From assembly GCF_018812025.1 (NCBI RefSeq), contig NC_063044.1:48040989-48104988 (forward strand): DNA of 64,000 nucleotides, read 5' to 3'. The notes under the pieces are model-generated. The model was not told where the DNA came from, made no database searches, and saw only the letters and a program-made list of their open reading frames with translations. The translations under genes were made by a program, and so were the position numbers. Source of the stretch: Megalobrama amblycephala (Eukaryota; Chordata; Actinopteri; Cypriniformes; Xenocyprididae). Shown here piece by piece: positions 36,888-49,830 of this stretch (its first letter is position 1; the number at the start of each line of letters is the position of its first letter).

Positions 36888-38098
36888 GGTTTGATGTTTC
36901 CTGACAACCAATTAGCTGAATCTTCTAGACAACTAGTCTTATATACAATCTCGCAGACTGAATATAGACTATGGAATCGAGCAGAAAATGCAATCAAGCG
37001 GAGTGAAACTTGCAGACTGAATATTGTTGTCAAGCAGAATGAATCTAGCAATCAAGCAGAACGAATCTTGCAATCAAGCAGACGTCAGACTACTGTATTC
37101 GACTAATTCAGAACTGAGTTATGCTGACAGACACGCAGACTGAGAATCATAGAGATTCTGAACATTCTAATTTATTCCAGCTGTGATGTCACAGTGGGCA
37201 TTCCATGAAGCTGCTGCAGCTGATGTTCTTCAGACTCAGAGTCAAAGAAAGACTTCTAGCCCCTCTAGCCCTGTGTTTCTCATATAATCACGCTCATCTC
37301 CTTTATCAACTGCCCTCTCTTATTGACAGTCTGATCTGCTAATAAAACAGTATTCAAACTAATACACCAGTCATATCTATAAATGAAACGATCATGAAAC
37401 CATAAATAAGGCATTGCAAGAGATTGCTTGCATGTACATGATGGTATGCATTCATTTATTTCATAAGGGGAAAAAAATAAGAGAACTAACTTTTGGCCTA
37501 TTTTTGTGGTATTGAAATCTATGGGTGACTAGAGGGTGATCAAGGTTTCACTGATATTTTGGCCAGCAAACACTTTTGCCTGAAAATGTTGCATTTTAAT
37601 CAGTAAAGATCTTTGTCAATCTAACAATGATCTTTATTGATCAAAAGATTGCTGTTTTATTTAGCAAATAAAAGAAATGGCTAAACTGAGTGTATTTCCC
37701 TTGTTTTTTAGCATCAGAGATTCAGACATTTGAAATATGCAAGAATGAAACTCAGTTTGCTCAAAAAGTGTCAGCAGTGCTCGAAGTGGACCGGTGTTGT
37801 TGACATCAGTGCAGCCAATGAATTTATTATATGTTTGTGTTGCCCTTTCATTTTCAGTTGTCGCATTCCTTATGTGGATGAACAATGTTTATTAAACATC
37901 TTTTTATTTTGTATTTTTTTAAATTCAATTTGAAAAAAGAAATAAATCAATCAATCAATAAATAAAGTGAAGAAACATCAGCTTTAAAACTTGAGTAATG
38001 GGTCTTTGGCAATTGTCAGCCAATAATTTAATAATTAACTGAAATTAACATTTTACTGCTGGCAATAGACATAGTATTTCTTGTGAAATCTTTGTTTT

Positions 38099-38131
<33 letters not shown>

Positions 38132-38417
38132 TACATTAAAATGTAATACATTAAATTGATCATAAATGACAGCTGTTACATGAAATCACTTCTGTCATGA
38201 GTTGTGTATGAAGCGCACGAAGATGAAGGTTCAAATTCAAAATATAGTTCAAGTAGAACAATGCGATTAACAACACACATCTGAACTAAATGAAATCAAA
38301 TCTGTAGCTATGACAACAAACAAGGCAGGAAGAAATGGTGCAAACAAAAACAAATTTCAAACTGAGGAAATATGTGACAACAATGATGTTGCCCTGATGA
38401 TTGAGGTAATTCATCAC
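36888..38417. other. Region upstream of the unidentified gene
   Basis: Contains repeated CAAGCAGA(A/G)(T/C)GAAT(C)-like words at 36980-37090 and an (AT)n(AC)n tract at 38100-38132. No clear TATA box within 300 bp of the start exon. Confidence 0.4.
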
Positions 38418-39490
38418 TTAGGGGCTGTTTACTCGACAGTTTTCAACTAAAAAACGGAAAACTTTTTTATCCGTTTTGGCCGCTCATTTACACGACAACG
38501 GCGTTTTGGTGGCCTGAAAACTCAAACCTTTGAAAACGGGTTTCAAAATATAAGTTTTTGAAAACGATACCGTTATCATCTCCGTGTAAACTTCAAAAAC
38601 ACCAATCTATGAAATCGGTGACGGCATGCACATGCATATTAGGCTACGTTTTTATCCTATCCACCCTATTTTTCAACGCGGAAATAATGTGTTTTTTGTG
38701 AATGTGCGAGACTTCCGAATCCGATTTATTAGCCACTATAGGAAAATAAGCAGAAGAATATATCATGTTGTAGTAAACTGTAAAAATAAGGTGGATAAGC
38801 TTTTGCGAGGCGAGTGCTCTGTGAATGCGTATGTGCGCAGGCGCGTAGTCTTTGTTTACAAAGCGACATTGCCATCTACGTGTCTGGCATGCGTAATACA
38901 GCGTTTTAGCAAAGTCCCTTTAAGACAAGTCATTTCACTCGGCGGCCATCTTTGAAACGCCTCTCGGGCATCCTGGGCATCATGCAATCTCTTTGAATGG
39001 GGAAACATCAAATTCCCCAAAACTGTTCGCCAACCTTACGATTAAATTTCATATTTGAAATCAACAATGAACTCTAACAACAACCAGCTCATAAATTTAG
39101 TTTCTAAAAGCTCGAATCATGACAAAAAAACTATTTTTCAGGCTGGATCAAGCTAATGCGCATGCGCAGACCTAAATACGCGTCTCTACGGAGGCGCGCG
39201 TCTGACTGTTTCTATAGAAACTGGTGATTCTAACGGCCGCTGAAGTGACGCGAAGACTTTACCAGTCGGCGATTGGCTCTTATTTAGAAGGCGGGACTTA
39301 TTCCGCCATATTGCGCGTTACACTTTCTCCCATTCAAAACAATACGAGTGACACGTCTTGTGTTATTCTATAGTCTTTGGTTTTAGTCATTTGCGCTGAT
39401 CCGTGTGAACAGGGATAGTTTTGACAACGTTGTCATCTGTACAAAGAAAAAACAGTACTGTTTTTGGTACATCGTTGTCGTTGTTTTGCA
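38418..39490. mobile_element. Probable element hosting hAT-like copy 1
   Basis: GGGGCTGTTTACTCGACAG at left and CCGTGTGAACAGGGATAG then CAACGTTGTCATCTGTAC at right; both ends have fragments of a TTTACACGACAACG theme, imperfectly inverted. Removing copy 1 rejoins GCGTTTTAG and TCATTTGCG. Confidence 0.4.
38910..39379. mobile_element. 470-bp hAT-like element, copy 1
   Basis: Starts CAAAGTCCCTTTAAGAC and ends CTATAGTCTTTG; short CAAAG/CTTTG inverted ends. Flanked by a 7-bp direct duplication GTTTTAG (38903-38909, 39380-39386). About 95% like the copy at 51077. GC-richer than its surroundings, no long frame. Short CAAAG ends and a 7-8 bp target copy fit the hAT group. Confidence 0.85.
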
Positions 39491-41027
39491 AAATCTGCAA
39501 AATGTTGATAAATTCTTGTTTTTTAATAAAATCTAAATAAAAAATGTAAAAGGTGACCCCGTTCAAAACTTACCTGGATGATATTTTGTTTTGTGATGAG
39601 TCCCTTATTCAGATTAACTGTCCATTGTTCATCAGAAAAATCTTTCAGGTCCTGCATATTGTTTGCTTTTCTACCATCTACTGCATATTTGAACCTTGGG
39701 TGACATTTATATTGAGGACCAAATCTTCTAATATAAAAAATAGCCTATATATGAATAAATAAATATTTATGCAAAGAAATGAAAAATAAATGAATCGTGC
39801 TTAGAAATAAATGCATACACTATCTACAAATTCTGTCTTCCTGTCTGTGCTCCACATGAGGGCAGCGTTAACTAATTGTAGAAGTTGCTAATGCAGATTT
39901 GCTGTTGATTATTCAATTGGAGAAATTATTTAAGAATTGAAGGTGAAAGCTGCAAATTTATCTTATTATTTAGTTTAACATTATGTAAAATAACTAAAAT
40001 TTAAATCAAATTAATAAATAAACTATGTAGATATTTTATAGACATCTGTATCATGTCATATATGCACACATTTCTATTTTTATTTTGCTCTTGGTTAGTT
40101 TAACTGTTAAAGTTAGTTAATTAGAAGTAGACATTATGCAACATATTAAGCCTTTTTCAATTCAATAATGTGGGGGAAAAAAGATTTTGGCACCATAAAA
40201 TAAACCCTAAACGGCTGTCAATATCAAACAAAAATATTTAATTTGCAGGATCTAGAGATTTTCAATAGCAACCTGTGTGTTACTTTAAGAAAGCAATCAT
40301 ACATCTGTGTTGTGTTTTATTTTTTCTGTTTTTGATATGATTTAATTTTATAATTATTTATAATCATTAGTCATTTATGTAGTTGTCATTATTATTATTT
40401 GATCTACATAATTTATAATTTATTCATGTTATATATATTCATTTATGTCATTTTTTATATATATGTTATATTACTTATTATTTCTTTTTTGTTTAAATCT
40501 TATGATTGTGTGGTTTTAAGGGATGTTTGTCTTCATGATTTAGAGATAAGAGAATGTCTCCACAAGTTTTTAATGTCACAGCACGATGTTGTGAAGCAGT
40601 AATTTTCCATTGTTTTTCCCTTGGTATAATAACACTTGTTTGAAATGTACAGGTCAGACAAAGTCTGAGCATTGAAACATACAACTAAGTTTATTCATTA
40701 AACTCTTTTTATTATCATCACTTCGTCTCCTGCTTCTGCTCTTCCCTTGCTTTCTCAGTCAAGCTCTCCGGCTGATAGAAGACTCATATCTTCTGGCAGG
40801 GATTCGCCATCCGTGGTCAGATCTAATATATTTGATATTTCTGACAAGGAGATCCATCCGATCTAACATTTTGACACAATCTAACTAATTTTAAGTGTTT
40901 TTAATCACTGTATATAAACTACATTGACAAAAATATCAGAGATGAAGTAACTTCTAACAATTGCATGCCTTATTGCATCTTTAATGTTTGTTTGTTTTTG
41001 CTGTGGGTCACATGAGGGGCTACAGAA
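39491..41027. other. AT-rich non-coding stretch
   Basis: Very AT-rich at 40300-40500; no exon or terminal repeat recognised. Confidence 0.45.
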
Positions 41028-41187
41028 ATTTGAAAAAGTGTGCATTTGGATCAGGGTGATCCAATCCTATTTTGCTCTGAAAATCCAGTACAAAAGTAAG
41101 ATGGATTACCTGATCCTGGATAGCAAAACATGGGATTTCCAAATCTAGATCATTCTGATCCAGATTACACTTTTTGAACAACTGGTC
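41028..41187. mobile_element. Small palindromic element
   Basis: TTGAAAAAGTGTGCATTTGG then ATCAGGGTGATCC on the left faces GGAAATC...GATCATTCTGATCC and ACTTTTTGAACAA on the right. About 160 bp, A/T loop. Confidence 0.6.
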
Positions 41188-41435
41188 CCTGATGCTCAAA
41201 TCAAGTGTTCTAGTGTATTACTGCAAATGACCAGTAGGTTGAGCCGTTGTGCTGCCAGTACGCTATATGAGATGAAATGACAGGTGTTGAGACAGGTGGA
41301 TTGACAGCTTCTGTCTGGGATTGGAGTTCAAGCTCAAGTATACACATTTAAAGATCTATTTTAGTTTCCTTTAGATGCAGTGTCACTCATACAAATCAGA
41401 ACATAGCTATTTTTGAATATATCTATAATTTGTTA

Positions 41436-41479
41436 TTATATTATATTATATTATATTATATTATATTATATTATATTAC
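41436..41479 (+). repeat. (TTATA)n microsatellite
   Basis: About nine TTATA units. Confidence 0.95.
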
Positions 41480-43665
41480 AAGGATCTTACTGAATTTGGC
41501 ATGGCAAAATTTACAGTATATGATAAACCTGACTTGTGTTTGACCTCTCAAGTAATATTGAATTAATGCTGGATAGCAATACATCATGTCACAGACTACT
41601 TAGTGTCTCTAGTCCATTACTGAGTTTTCATTGTGAATTACAACTCTGAATACACTATTGTTGCGTATGATGTAGTCTATTCTATACAAAGCCTTTTTGT
41701 ATCGGCAAAATCCTGCACCAGATTTATCTTCTTCCAAAAATCCTCTGGAAATACACACAAGACCAAATGAAGAGAGAGAACAGAGGATCTCGTCATATGC
41801 ATGAATCCAGTCTATTCATTTAATTTCCTGTTTTCATCTTCAGATTTTCAGAACAGATGACTTAATGCAGTACATAGAACATTGCGAAACAGTACTTTGT
41901 ATTTCCAGTGGAGCCGAATCAGTTTCACCAAGAGTGAACAAAACTCCTCTATTCTCTAAAAGACAAATTCTAAGCCTGTAGGCCTATACTCTCAATTATA
42001 GCCCACATATTGTATCAACACATTCCCTTCACATCAGTATATGGTCAGCATTCATGAAACCTGTTTCTCAAAAGTGAATATTTTGATTAATCTCGGTAAG
42101 TCGAATCGTTTGAATCCTTTGACCAAAATGATTCATTCGCTGATTCTTTCGGTGTGTCATGAGGGAGTCATTGAATCACTCCCTCAACCGATCATGACTA
42201 AAATGCCATCTTTTATTAAAATTTGCGTGATTAATTTAAGAGACTGCAGAAAGAGAGTATCAGTTCGTTCATGAACGAGATGGCTGAATCATTAAGTTCG
42301 TTCATAATGAAAACGTTCAGTTCCTACAAGGGCGTTCAGACTTGATCAGTCAAAGTGCGTATTTGTAAAATTAAATGCTCCTTCAAAGTCTGCACTTTGT
42401 TTGTAACGATTTGTTGAAAACACCGACCAAACACTACCAGACACCAGAGAGTCAAGTATTGGCTGTTGTCACTTCTGGGAGGTCATAAATTAACGCTCTC
42501 AGAAAGCACTCTTGGTTACCTTTTGAAATGGGATAGGCCTAACCCAACACGGTCAAGGAGAAAATCTACATCATGTTAGGTCATGGTGTTGTTGCAATCA
42601 TTTGACAGATGGTCTGTGAAGTAATAAACAAATTCAATAAGGTTGTTTAATTTTAAGCCATACATTAAACAGTTTATGTAGGCTAAATTCATGACTTTCT
42701 AAAACAGCTTAAGTAATCAAATGTTCAAACAAGCACTTTATTAAAATCACTGGATAATGGGGTTGTCTGAACATATTAAACAGTTGTTTATTAAATTCGT
42801 TCATTTTTCGAGCATCCACCTATAGTAGGCTATTACACAACACAAGACCTGCCTTAGCCTACTTAGCCTAATGAAACTTCTTCACTCCTGTCAGCGTGTT
42901 AAGGTATAGTAAACGTGACTATTATCCATCATCATGTTTAAAATCAACCGTTAGTTTGGTCATAACCCAATTTTTATCCCCCGAGAGTGTGACAGTTGGG
43001 AGAAGTTGGCAGAGTGTTACAAGTTTAAGGCGAAGTGATGATCCTACCTGAGGCGTTTCTCAGGTTTCATACAAGACACCCGTGCGTAAGCGACAGCTGC
43101 CCGGAGCCTGGACTTTCTCCCAGACCAGCAAAAGTTTCAGCGTGGATTTGAACGAACACTAACCTTCGGACCTAGGATACAAGAAAACCCGGTTTTTCTT
43201 GCTGAGAAAGGTAAAATAAAATTGGCAATTTTGATGGTCGTCTTGTACTGGCAACAGCTTTTAGTAAGTTGGTTGGTTGAAAGTGCTACTCTTGAATTTA
43301 TTAGTCTTGAATAACTTGGCATTAGAGTTTGAACTTAATATTATCTGGTTGCGTTGTGCTTTTATGCTGCATAAACAGTTGAATAAGCATTTCCAGATAA
43401 TCAATTGGTCCAAACCGTGAGCTATACCTGTCTTTTTTGCCGTTACAACACTTCCTTAGTATCATTTTTTTCTTGTCAGTTTAATATTTCTTTAATTTTT
43501 CTGCTTCTATTATTATATATTCTATTTATATTATTGGAATAGTCTAGCATTTACACAGTTCACCTCCTGAGTCTACTGGTTTAAATAAGTGCTCTGTAAG
43601 GCATTCAAATATGTTAATATTTTTACACCTTAAGTGTTTTAAGTAAACACCTCTAGTTGAATGAC

Positions 43666-43667
<2 letters not shown>

Positions 43668-43729
<62 letters not shown>
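43668..43729 (+). repeat. (AT)n microsatellite
   Basis: About 31 AT units, uninterrupted. Confidence 0.98.
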
Positions 43730-43732
<3 letters not shown>

Positions 43733-44429
43733 TTGCTTAGAATAATTTCCACGGAACTACTGATTATTATTTACAGAGGCACTGATTGCACTGAAGATGT
43801 CACAGTCAACTGTCTGTCAGATAGTTTTCCTTTTAAAGTTAATGTTCATGTAGCCTACATGTATGTACTTACACTTAATTTTGCATTTAGCTTTGTTAGC
43901 ATGGTCTGGAGAAAAGTGCACTGATATACTGAGATAAGATTTGAAATCAAATCTCTGGAGTTTCAGCTTCTTCTACAGTATTTTTTGCTGCTTCGCCACA
44001 GCTTTGCACAGTTTTTCATAATCTAAATCTTAGAATAGAATACGATAATAAAGTATACATTGTCAGAAAAGAGTATTTCTTCAGATGTACAACAGTGGGC
44101 CCCCTCATCACAGGGCCCGTAGCATCACTCCTTATTGACCCCACAAAATATGGCCCAGCTTGTGGGGTGTCATGTCTCTTATTTAGCATACGTGAGTGTG
44201 ACTTGGATTGGCATGAATGATACTATGAAGTACCAAGCTCATCATTACAGACTATTTGATTTGTATCAGATCCTATAGAGGAGGACACACAGGACTGTTT
44301 GTTTTAGTGTCAGTGTAAAATATTCCTATATTTGGATTATGCATATGCATAAATCTGTGCTAGTCCTATTCTTGATAAAATAAGGAATAAGAGCTGATAG
44401 GGCTGTCATGCTCCACACTAATGTTTTTA

Positions 44430-44780
44430 AACAAATGCTGAACTTTCTATTCATGAAAGAATCCTGAAAAAAATCTATCACTGTTTCCACAAAAATATTA
44501 ATCAGCACAGCTGTTTTCAACATTGATAAAAATAAGAAATGTTTCTTGAGCAACAAATCATCACTAGAATGATTTCTGAAGGATCATGTGACACTGAAGG
44601 CTGGAGTAATGATACTGAAAATTCAGCTTTGATCTCAGGAATACATTATATTTTAAAATATATTAACAATATTACTGTTTTACTGTATTTTTGATCAAAT
44701 AAATGCAGCCTTGGAGAGAATAAGAGACTTTTTTCAAAAGCATTAAAAAATCTACTAACCCCAAACATTTGAATAGTATT
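44430..44780 (-). mobile_element. CACTACTGTTCAAAAG-family element, copy at 44.4 kb
   Basis: Minus-oriented (GATCATGTGACACTGAAGGC; AACTTTCTATTCATGAAAG), ending CCCCAAACATTTGAATAGTA. Confidence 0.65.
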
Positions 44781-45893
44781 TTATTTTATTTTATTTTATA
44801 TTTCTGCATGTCATTTTACATGTAATTTTATTTTTACATATTTATTATTTTTGTCATTATTTTTATTTTTTTATTTTTACGTTACAATATACAAGTTGAA
44901 TTTGAAATCAACTCAAAAATCTGAAGGTGCATTTGCCTCGGGATTTCCAAATATACAGAACCCAGCTGTAATTTTTAAAAAAACATCAAATACCTCCAAT
45001 ATAAAACGTTTTTTAGCCTAATGGAAATAGGTAGTTAAAATAAATGTATTATATAGAGTTTGTGGTTCTTCGCTTATAGAATGGCTTGATTTTGTTTTCA
45101 ATAAACAAATTCTTAAAACCTTTAGAGCAGTAAGCTACTAGGGACCATATGTTACAGTGATTTAACCATGGTCCAGAGACGATGTTGGCACGACGCTAAG
45201 CTATTTACCGTTGCCAGACAACTTGATGCATGAATATAGAATCCATCTTTTATAGCCAAGCTTTATTTGTGGAGACACTTTGAGATGTTGAACTGCTGAC
45301 CAGACCCGTATATACATATACTATCTCTCCCTGCCCATAGATAAGGTATTGAGACTCAGATTCACATTTCATTTCACTGCATGTCTGAGGCTGTTTCATT
45401 TCACTGCAGGATGTCCATGTAAAACTGCTGGCTGGAGTTCCCTTTGATCTGGCCATTAGAGCCGACATTCTGTCTCCCCCTGCATCTCTCAGCATAGATA
45501 TTCACCTCCAGAGACATCCGGCTCTCTGGACTATGTTTACAGACATGCTGAACTCAGATGGTCTAATGTATGCGTGTATGTGTGTGTGCATTCAAGCACA
45601 AATGTCTGTATATATTTTGGAGTGCCAGTGTGATCATGTTAAATTACTGTGTGTTACAGTACAATACAGTAGTTAAAGATGTGGACCCTAAGGTCAAAAG
45701 AAAAAAGGATTAGTTGCGCTGTAGTACATACTTGCTATACATTAGGGAGTACTGGTATTTCTGTGCCAAATCAATTTTTTAAGTAACAATACCACCTTTT
45801 TGTATAGTATTGAAAGCATAATCTCAGTTCTTGTCATTTTGACATTATTCTCAAAATATTTCTGCTTTCAACTTTATTCTTAAAACATTATCC

Positions 45894-46118
45894 CCCGGTT
45901 TCACAGACAAGGCTTATGCTAGTCCCAGACTAAAATGCATGTTTGAGCTGTTTTAACTGAAAGCAACTTTTGCTGACATATTTTAAAATATGTCAGTGTC
46001 GTTGCTTTGTCTCAAGATGTTTTTTTTCTAGGGTACGTTTATAAAAGCTACTTAAATGCCCTAATCGAACTAAGGCCTAATCCTGGATTAATCTAAGCCC
46101 TGTCCGTGAAACCGGGCC
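45894..46118. mobile_element. MITE, CCCGGTTTCACAGACAAGG ends
   Basis: Left CCCCGGTTTCACAGACAAGG, right CCTGTCCGTGAAACCGGGCC, inverted; TAT lies next to both ends. Centre contains GACATATTTTAAAATATGTC, a perfect palindrome. Confidence 0.8.
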
Positions 46119-46185
46119 TATGACTTTTTTCATTGTACAATATGTTTCTGTTGTACAATATAGTATGGGCTAGCAGTAATCGTAC

Positions 46186-46400
46186 TACACTACCATTCAA
46201 AGGTTTGGGGAAACAAGGATGTATTATATTGATAAAAAGTGACAGTAAAGACATTTATAATGTAGCAACAGATCTCTATTTGACATAAATGCTGTTCTTT
46301 TGAACTTCATATTCATCAAACTAACAAAAAAACAGCGGTTTTCAACATTGGCAATAATAAGAAATCTTTCTTGAACACCAAATCAGCATATTAGAGTGAT
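46186..46400 (-). mobile_element. CACTACTGTTCAAAAG-family element, partial copy at 46.2 kb
   Basis: Starts TACACTACCATTCAAAGGTT and breaks off within ATCAGCATATTAGAGTGAT; AGTGACAGTAAAGACATTTA recognisable. Confidence 0.55.
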
Positions 46401-48480
46401 TTTTGATAGTGTACTGCTGTATGTCAAAGGTTTGGTTCATGTTGTTAATATTCATGTAATTAATATTCATGAGTCAAGCCCTCATCATAGTAAGATTGTG
46501 CAACTTAACTTGAAAATGCTCATTGGGAACAAAACAAAAAGGTCAGGAGTTACAGTACATGGGATGCAATTTTACTGTTTCCTATAGTATTGAAACTAGA
46601 ATCAAGAATCATTGAGTTCCATTTGTATTAGCAGGTCATTGACTACTCAAATTCTGATATCGTAACCACCCTCAAGCATCTGCTAAATTGTCACCTGCTA
46701 TCTTGCAAGTGAGATGGAGGGCTGTCTTTAGGCTGTCAATGGCTTCATCTGCTGCTCTTTGGAACTGAGAGGATCAGATGCATGCTCTTGAACCTCTAGG
46801 CCCTTCATTCCCAGATCAACTACTCTCCTGATACTCATTGCCAGGTCCCACCAAAGCTTGCGACACCTCTGCCAGGCTTATGCCATAAGTAAGAGAGCAA
46901 GACATCTCGGGGGGCCAGGTCACCCCCTGTCCCGCGGGCCTTCATTAGACACACAGATCAGGTTGGAGTCTCTGTCTCGTATTAATACCTGTCAGCAGCC
47001 CAAACTCCATTTAAGTCCCGACTCTGCTTCCTAGAAGAGACGCCTGCGCTACCGTCAGACTGCAGGCTCGCTGGACCTCTGCGTTGACTCTGAAAGAGCA
47101 TGGCAGCTTGTCAGGCAGGGAATGGAAGGTTTCACAACAGATTCATTGTTTAGAGATGTTTCCCTGGTAAAAGCCGGGCCATCGGCTCTTTGTGACATTT
47201 AAAGATGTCCAGTATTTGAGTTTTCTCAGTTTGGGAACATTAAAGCATGTCCGGGACAGTGGGTCATGAGATGATGCCAATACATGGGCATCTTGAGACT
47301 GGGGCATAGGGGTGATGAAGTTTCTCACCTCTGGATTGAATTGGTTTTCCCGTTCAACTCAGACGCATGCCTAGCACAAGGCAGATCATCACTTCCTACG
47401 CTGCCCTTCAGCACTGGAAATGTATACCATGATTACTTAATAAAGATGCATTAATGGTATACATTTCCCTCTTGGAAGCCTCAGATCTTATGCCCACAAA
47501 TTTCTGCCTGTGTTGACATGGAAGACACATTCATCTAGTTTGGTTGTCTTTGTAGGGTGATGTTTTTATAGTGTTATAAATGTAGAGTGGGGTCCCAAAG
47601 TCAGAGATCACTTGTGCTAGTGCAAATATTTTCTAATTTAACACCTTTTTTTAATGTTATTATTAATTAAGTTATCAGCCAAACAATTTGAGTGAAAAGT
47701 TAAAGGTAGGCTAGGCAATTTCAGAAATAGCAAGCTAGCTTTGAAAGCATAATATCCCACCCTTCCTTCAGAAATGTCACATATGCTATGTGACATTTAC
47801 CTCTTGTCACATAGCATAACATTACAATAATAATGAATGTAAACAACTTACAGAGCTCTAGTTGTACCACCTGACTGCTGCAGATTCATTTTGATATTGA
47901 TAGTGTTGACATAGAAATGCATAAATCTGTGTCTGAGGATGTCAACAGTCACGGGTTGCCATCTATTAATTTTGGTACTTACGACATGACTTGAACGGAG
48001 CATAAGCTTGTTGTTTTGGTTCAGGAGGAACTGTAAAAGGCGGCTGCTGTTTGTTTTTGGCGATCGGTGGCTGTCTGTCTACAACTCTGCACAGCCTTAT
48101 GCAACACGCTGATGACGTGTGATGTCTGATCGTGCAGGGTGAGCGAAGGTATGGAAATACATGTTGATAGGCAGGTAGGACATCGAACTGAATGCAATGA
48201 TTGAACGAACATTTTTTAGTCCTGAGACTTCCATAGAAGATATATGTATGTTTTTATATTTAGACCACTTCTATTATTGCTATCAGGATGTGAAGAGAGT
48301 TTCAACCAGCATTACAAAAATTGTTTATAAAAAAATCTGCCTACCCTACCTTTAATTTAAAAAAATGAACATGAATTTAAGTATGTAATTGATTTGTCCC
48401 TCTTGTAGTTTAATAACAACAACATTAGAGTTGCATAAACTCCACAAGTTTGTGTAAAATCTGATGATTTCAGTTGTACA
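46401..48480. other. Non-coding stretch, moderately GC-rich at 46.7-47.4 kb
   Basis: Holds the short hairpin at 47416 and a possible exon at 47329-47413 (see findings). Otherwise nothing recognised. Confidence 0.4.
47416..47468. repeat. 15-bp perfect hairpin
   Basis: GGAAATGTATACCAT and its exact complement ATGGTATACATTTCC separated by 23 nt. Confidence 0.8.
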
Positions 48481-49268
48481 CTGCCATTTATAAGTTTGGG
48501 GTCAGTAAGACTTTTACAAGATACATTTTAATATTTTTACTCTTCAAGGATGCATTAAACAGGATAGTTCACCCAAAAATGAAAGTTGTTCTTAACCTGT
48601 ATGAATTTCTTTGTTCTGTTTAACACAAAAGAAGATATTTAGAAGAATGTTTCTAACCAAACAGTTGATGGTCCCTGTTGACTTCCATACTATGGAAAAA
48701 AAATACTTTGGAAGTCAACAGGGACCATCAACTGTTTGGTTAGAAACATTCTTCTAAATATCTTCTTTTGTGTTCAGCAGAAGAAAGAAACTCATACAGG
48801 TTAAGAACAACCTGACGTTCAGTAAATGATGACAGAATATCCCTTTAAATTGATCAAAAGTGACAGTAAAATCATTTATAATGCTACAAAAGATCTCTAT
48901 TTCAAATTAATACTGTTATTTTGAACTTTCTATTCATCAAAGAATCATGAAAAAAATGTATCAAGATTTCCACAAACAATTAAGTACCAAATGTTTTCAA
49001 CATTCATACAGTAATAATAAGAAATGTTTTTTAAGCATCAAATCATCATACTAGAATAATTTCTGAAGGATCATGTGATACTAAAGACTGGAGTAATGAT
49101 GCTGAAAATTCACCTTTAACATCACAGAAATAAATTTAATTTTAAAATATATTCATTAGTTTATTTTAAATTGTAATAATATTATATTTTACTGTATTTA
49201 TGATTAAATAAATGCAGCCTTGGTGAGCATAAGAGAGCATACAGACCCCAAACTTTTGAACTGTAGTT
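48481..49268 (-). mobile_element. CACTACTGTTCAAAAG-family element split by a MITE
   Basis: Left piece starts at TGCCATTTATAAGTTTGGGG, right piece ends CAAACTTTTGAACTGTAG. Internal landmarks in minus orientation (GATCATGTGATACTAAAGAC, complement form). Confidence 0.7.
48559..48844. mobile_element. Foldback MITE nested in another element
   Basis: GGATAGTTCACCCAAAAATG at left; arms TGTTGACTTCC around a short A-rich loop at about 48690-48705; TTAA at 48555-48558 and 48845-48848. Excision restores GATGCATTAA/ATTGATC, the sequence seen uninterrupted at 56900-56915. Confidence 0.85.
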
Positions 49269-49621
49269 TGTAAAAAAAAAAACCTGCAGGTCTGTTTGTA
49301 GTGTGTGTATCTGTGCGCCATCGTCTGTGACTGTGTGATGGCCGTATGTTTGAGATGTTTTATCCTTTCCGTCATTGGAAAATGGTTGCACTAGACCGCA
49401 TCATAGGATGTAAAGTGATCCCTGCTTGTCACAGCAGTAGAGTTTAGCCTTAGAGTTTAGTGTGTTCTTGGCTGCTTGGGTAAGTTCTTGATTCTCATGC
49501 TTGCTTGGCTGCTAGAACTGAAATTGGAGAAATACAGTCCCGACGGGTCTATCAGAATGATAAGCCATTGAGACATTCAAGTGCCTAACCCTGATAACAT
49601 TTCTGAAGAGACAAGGAGAAA

Positions 49622-49830
49622 TGTTGTGAGAAGTTGTGTGTGTGTGTGTCCCCACATGTTTGTCCTCAAATGTCCCCACAAGGATGATCATATTAGTAAT
49701 ATCAGTAATTTTTTACCTTGTTGGGACATTTTTTTTGTCCCCATGAAGAAAACAGCTTCTAAATTATATAAAATAAAGTTTTCTGTGATTGGTAGGTTTA
49801 GGGGTAGGATTAGAATTTTATTTCATTTCC
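49622..49830 (+). repeat. Dispersed repeat, TGTCCCCACAAGG type, copy 1
   Basis: GTCCTCAAATGTCCCCACAA, TTGTTGGGACATTTTTTTTG and GGTAGGTTTAGGGGTAGG. A related inverted copy lies at 59612-59870. Confidence 0.5.

Larger units (their letters stand above)
41190..44429. other. Long non-coding stretch
   Basis: Contains TTATA and AT microsatellites and a repeat-like block with GTTCATGAACGAGA at about 42268-42285. GC-richer DNA at 42950-43160 shows no supported frame. Confidence 0.4.

Noticed and set aside
43661..43924. Frame starting in the (AT)n tract, and similar ones at 55024-55269 and 56907-57164
   Set aside because: Encoded by microsatellites (YIYIYI, FYFIL repeats).
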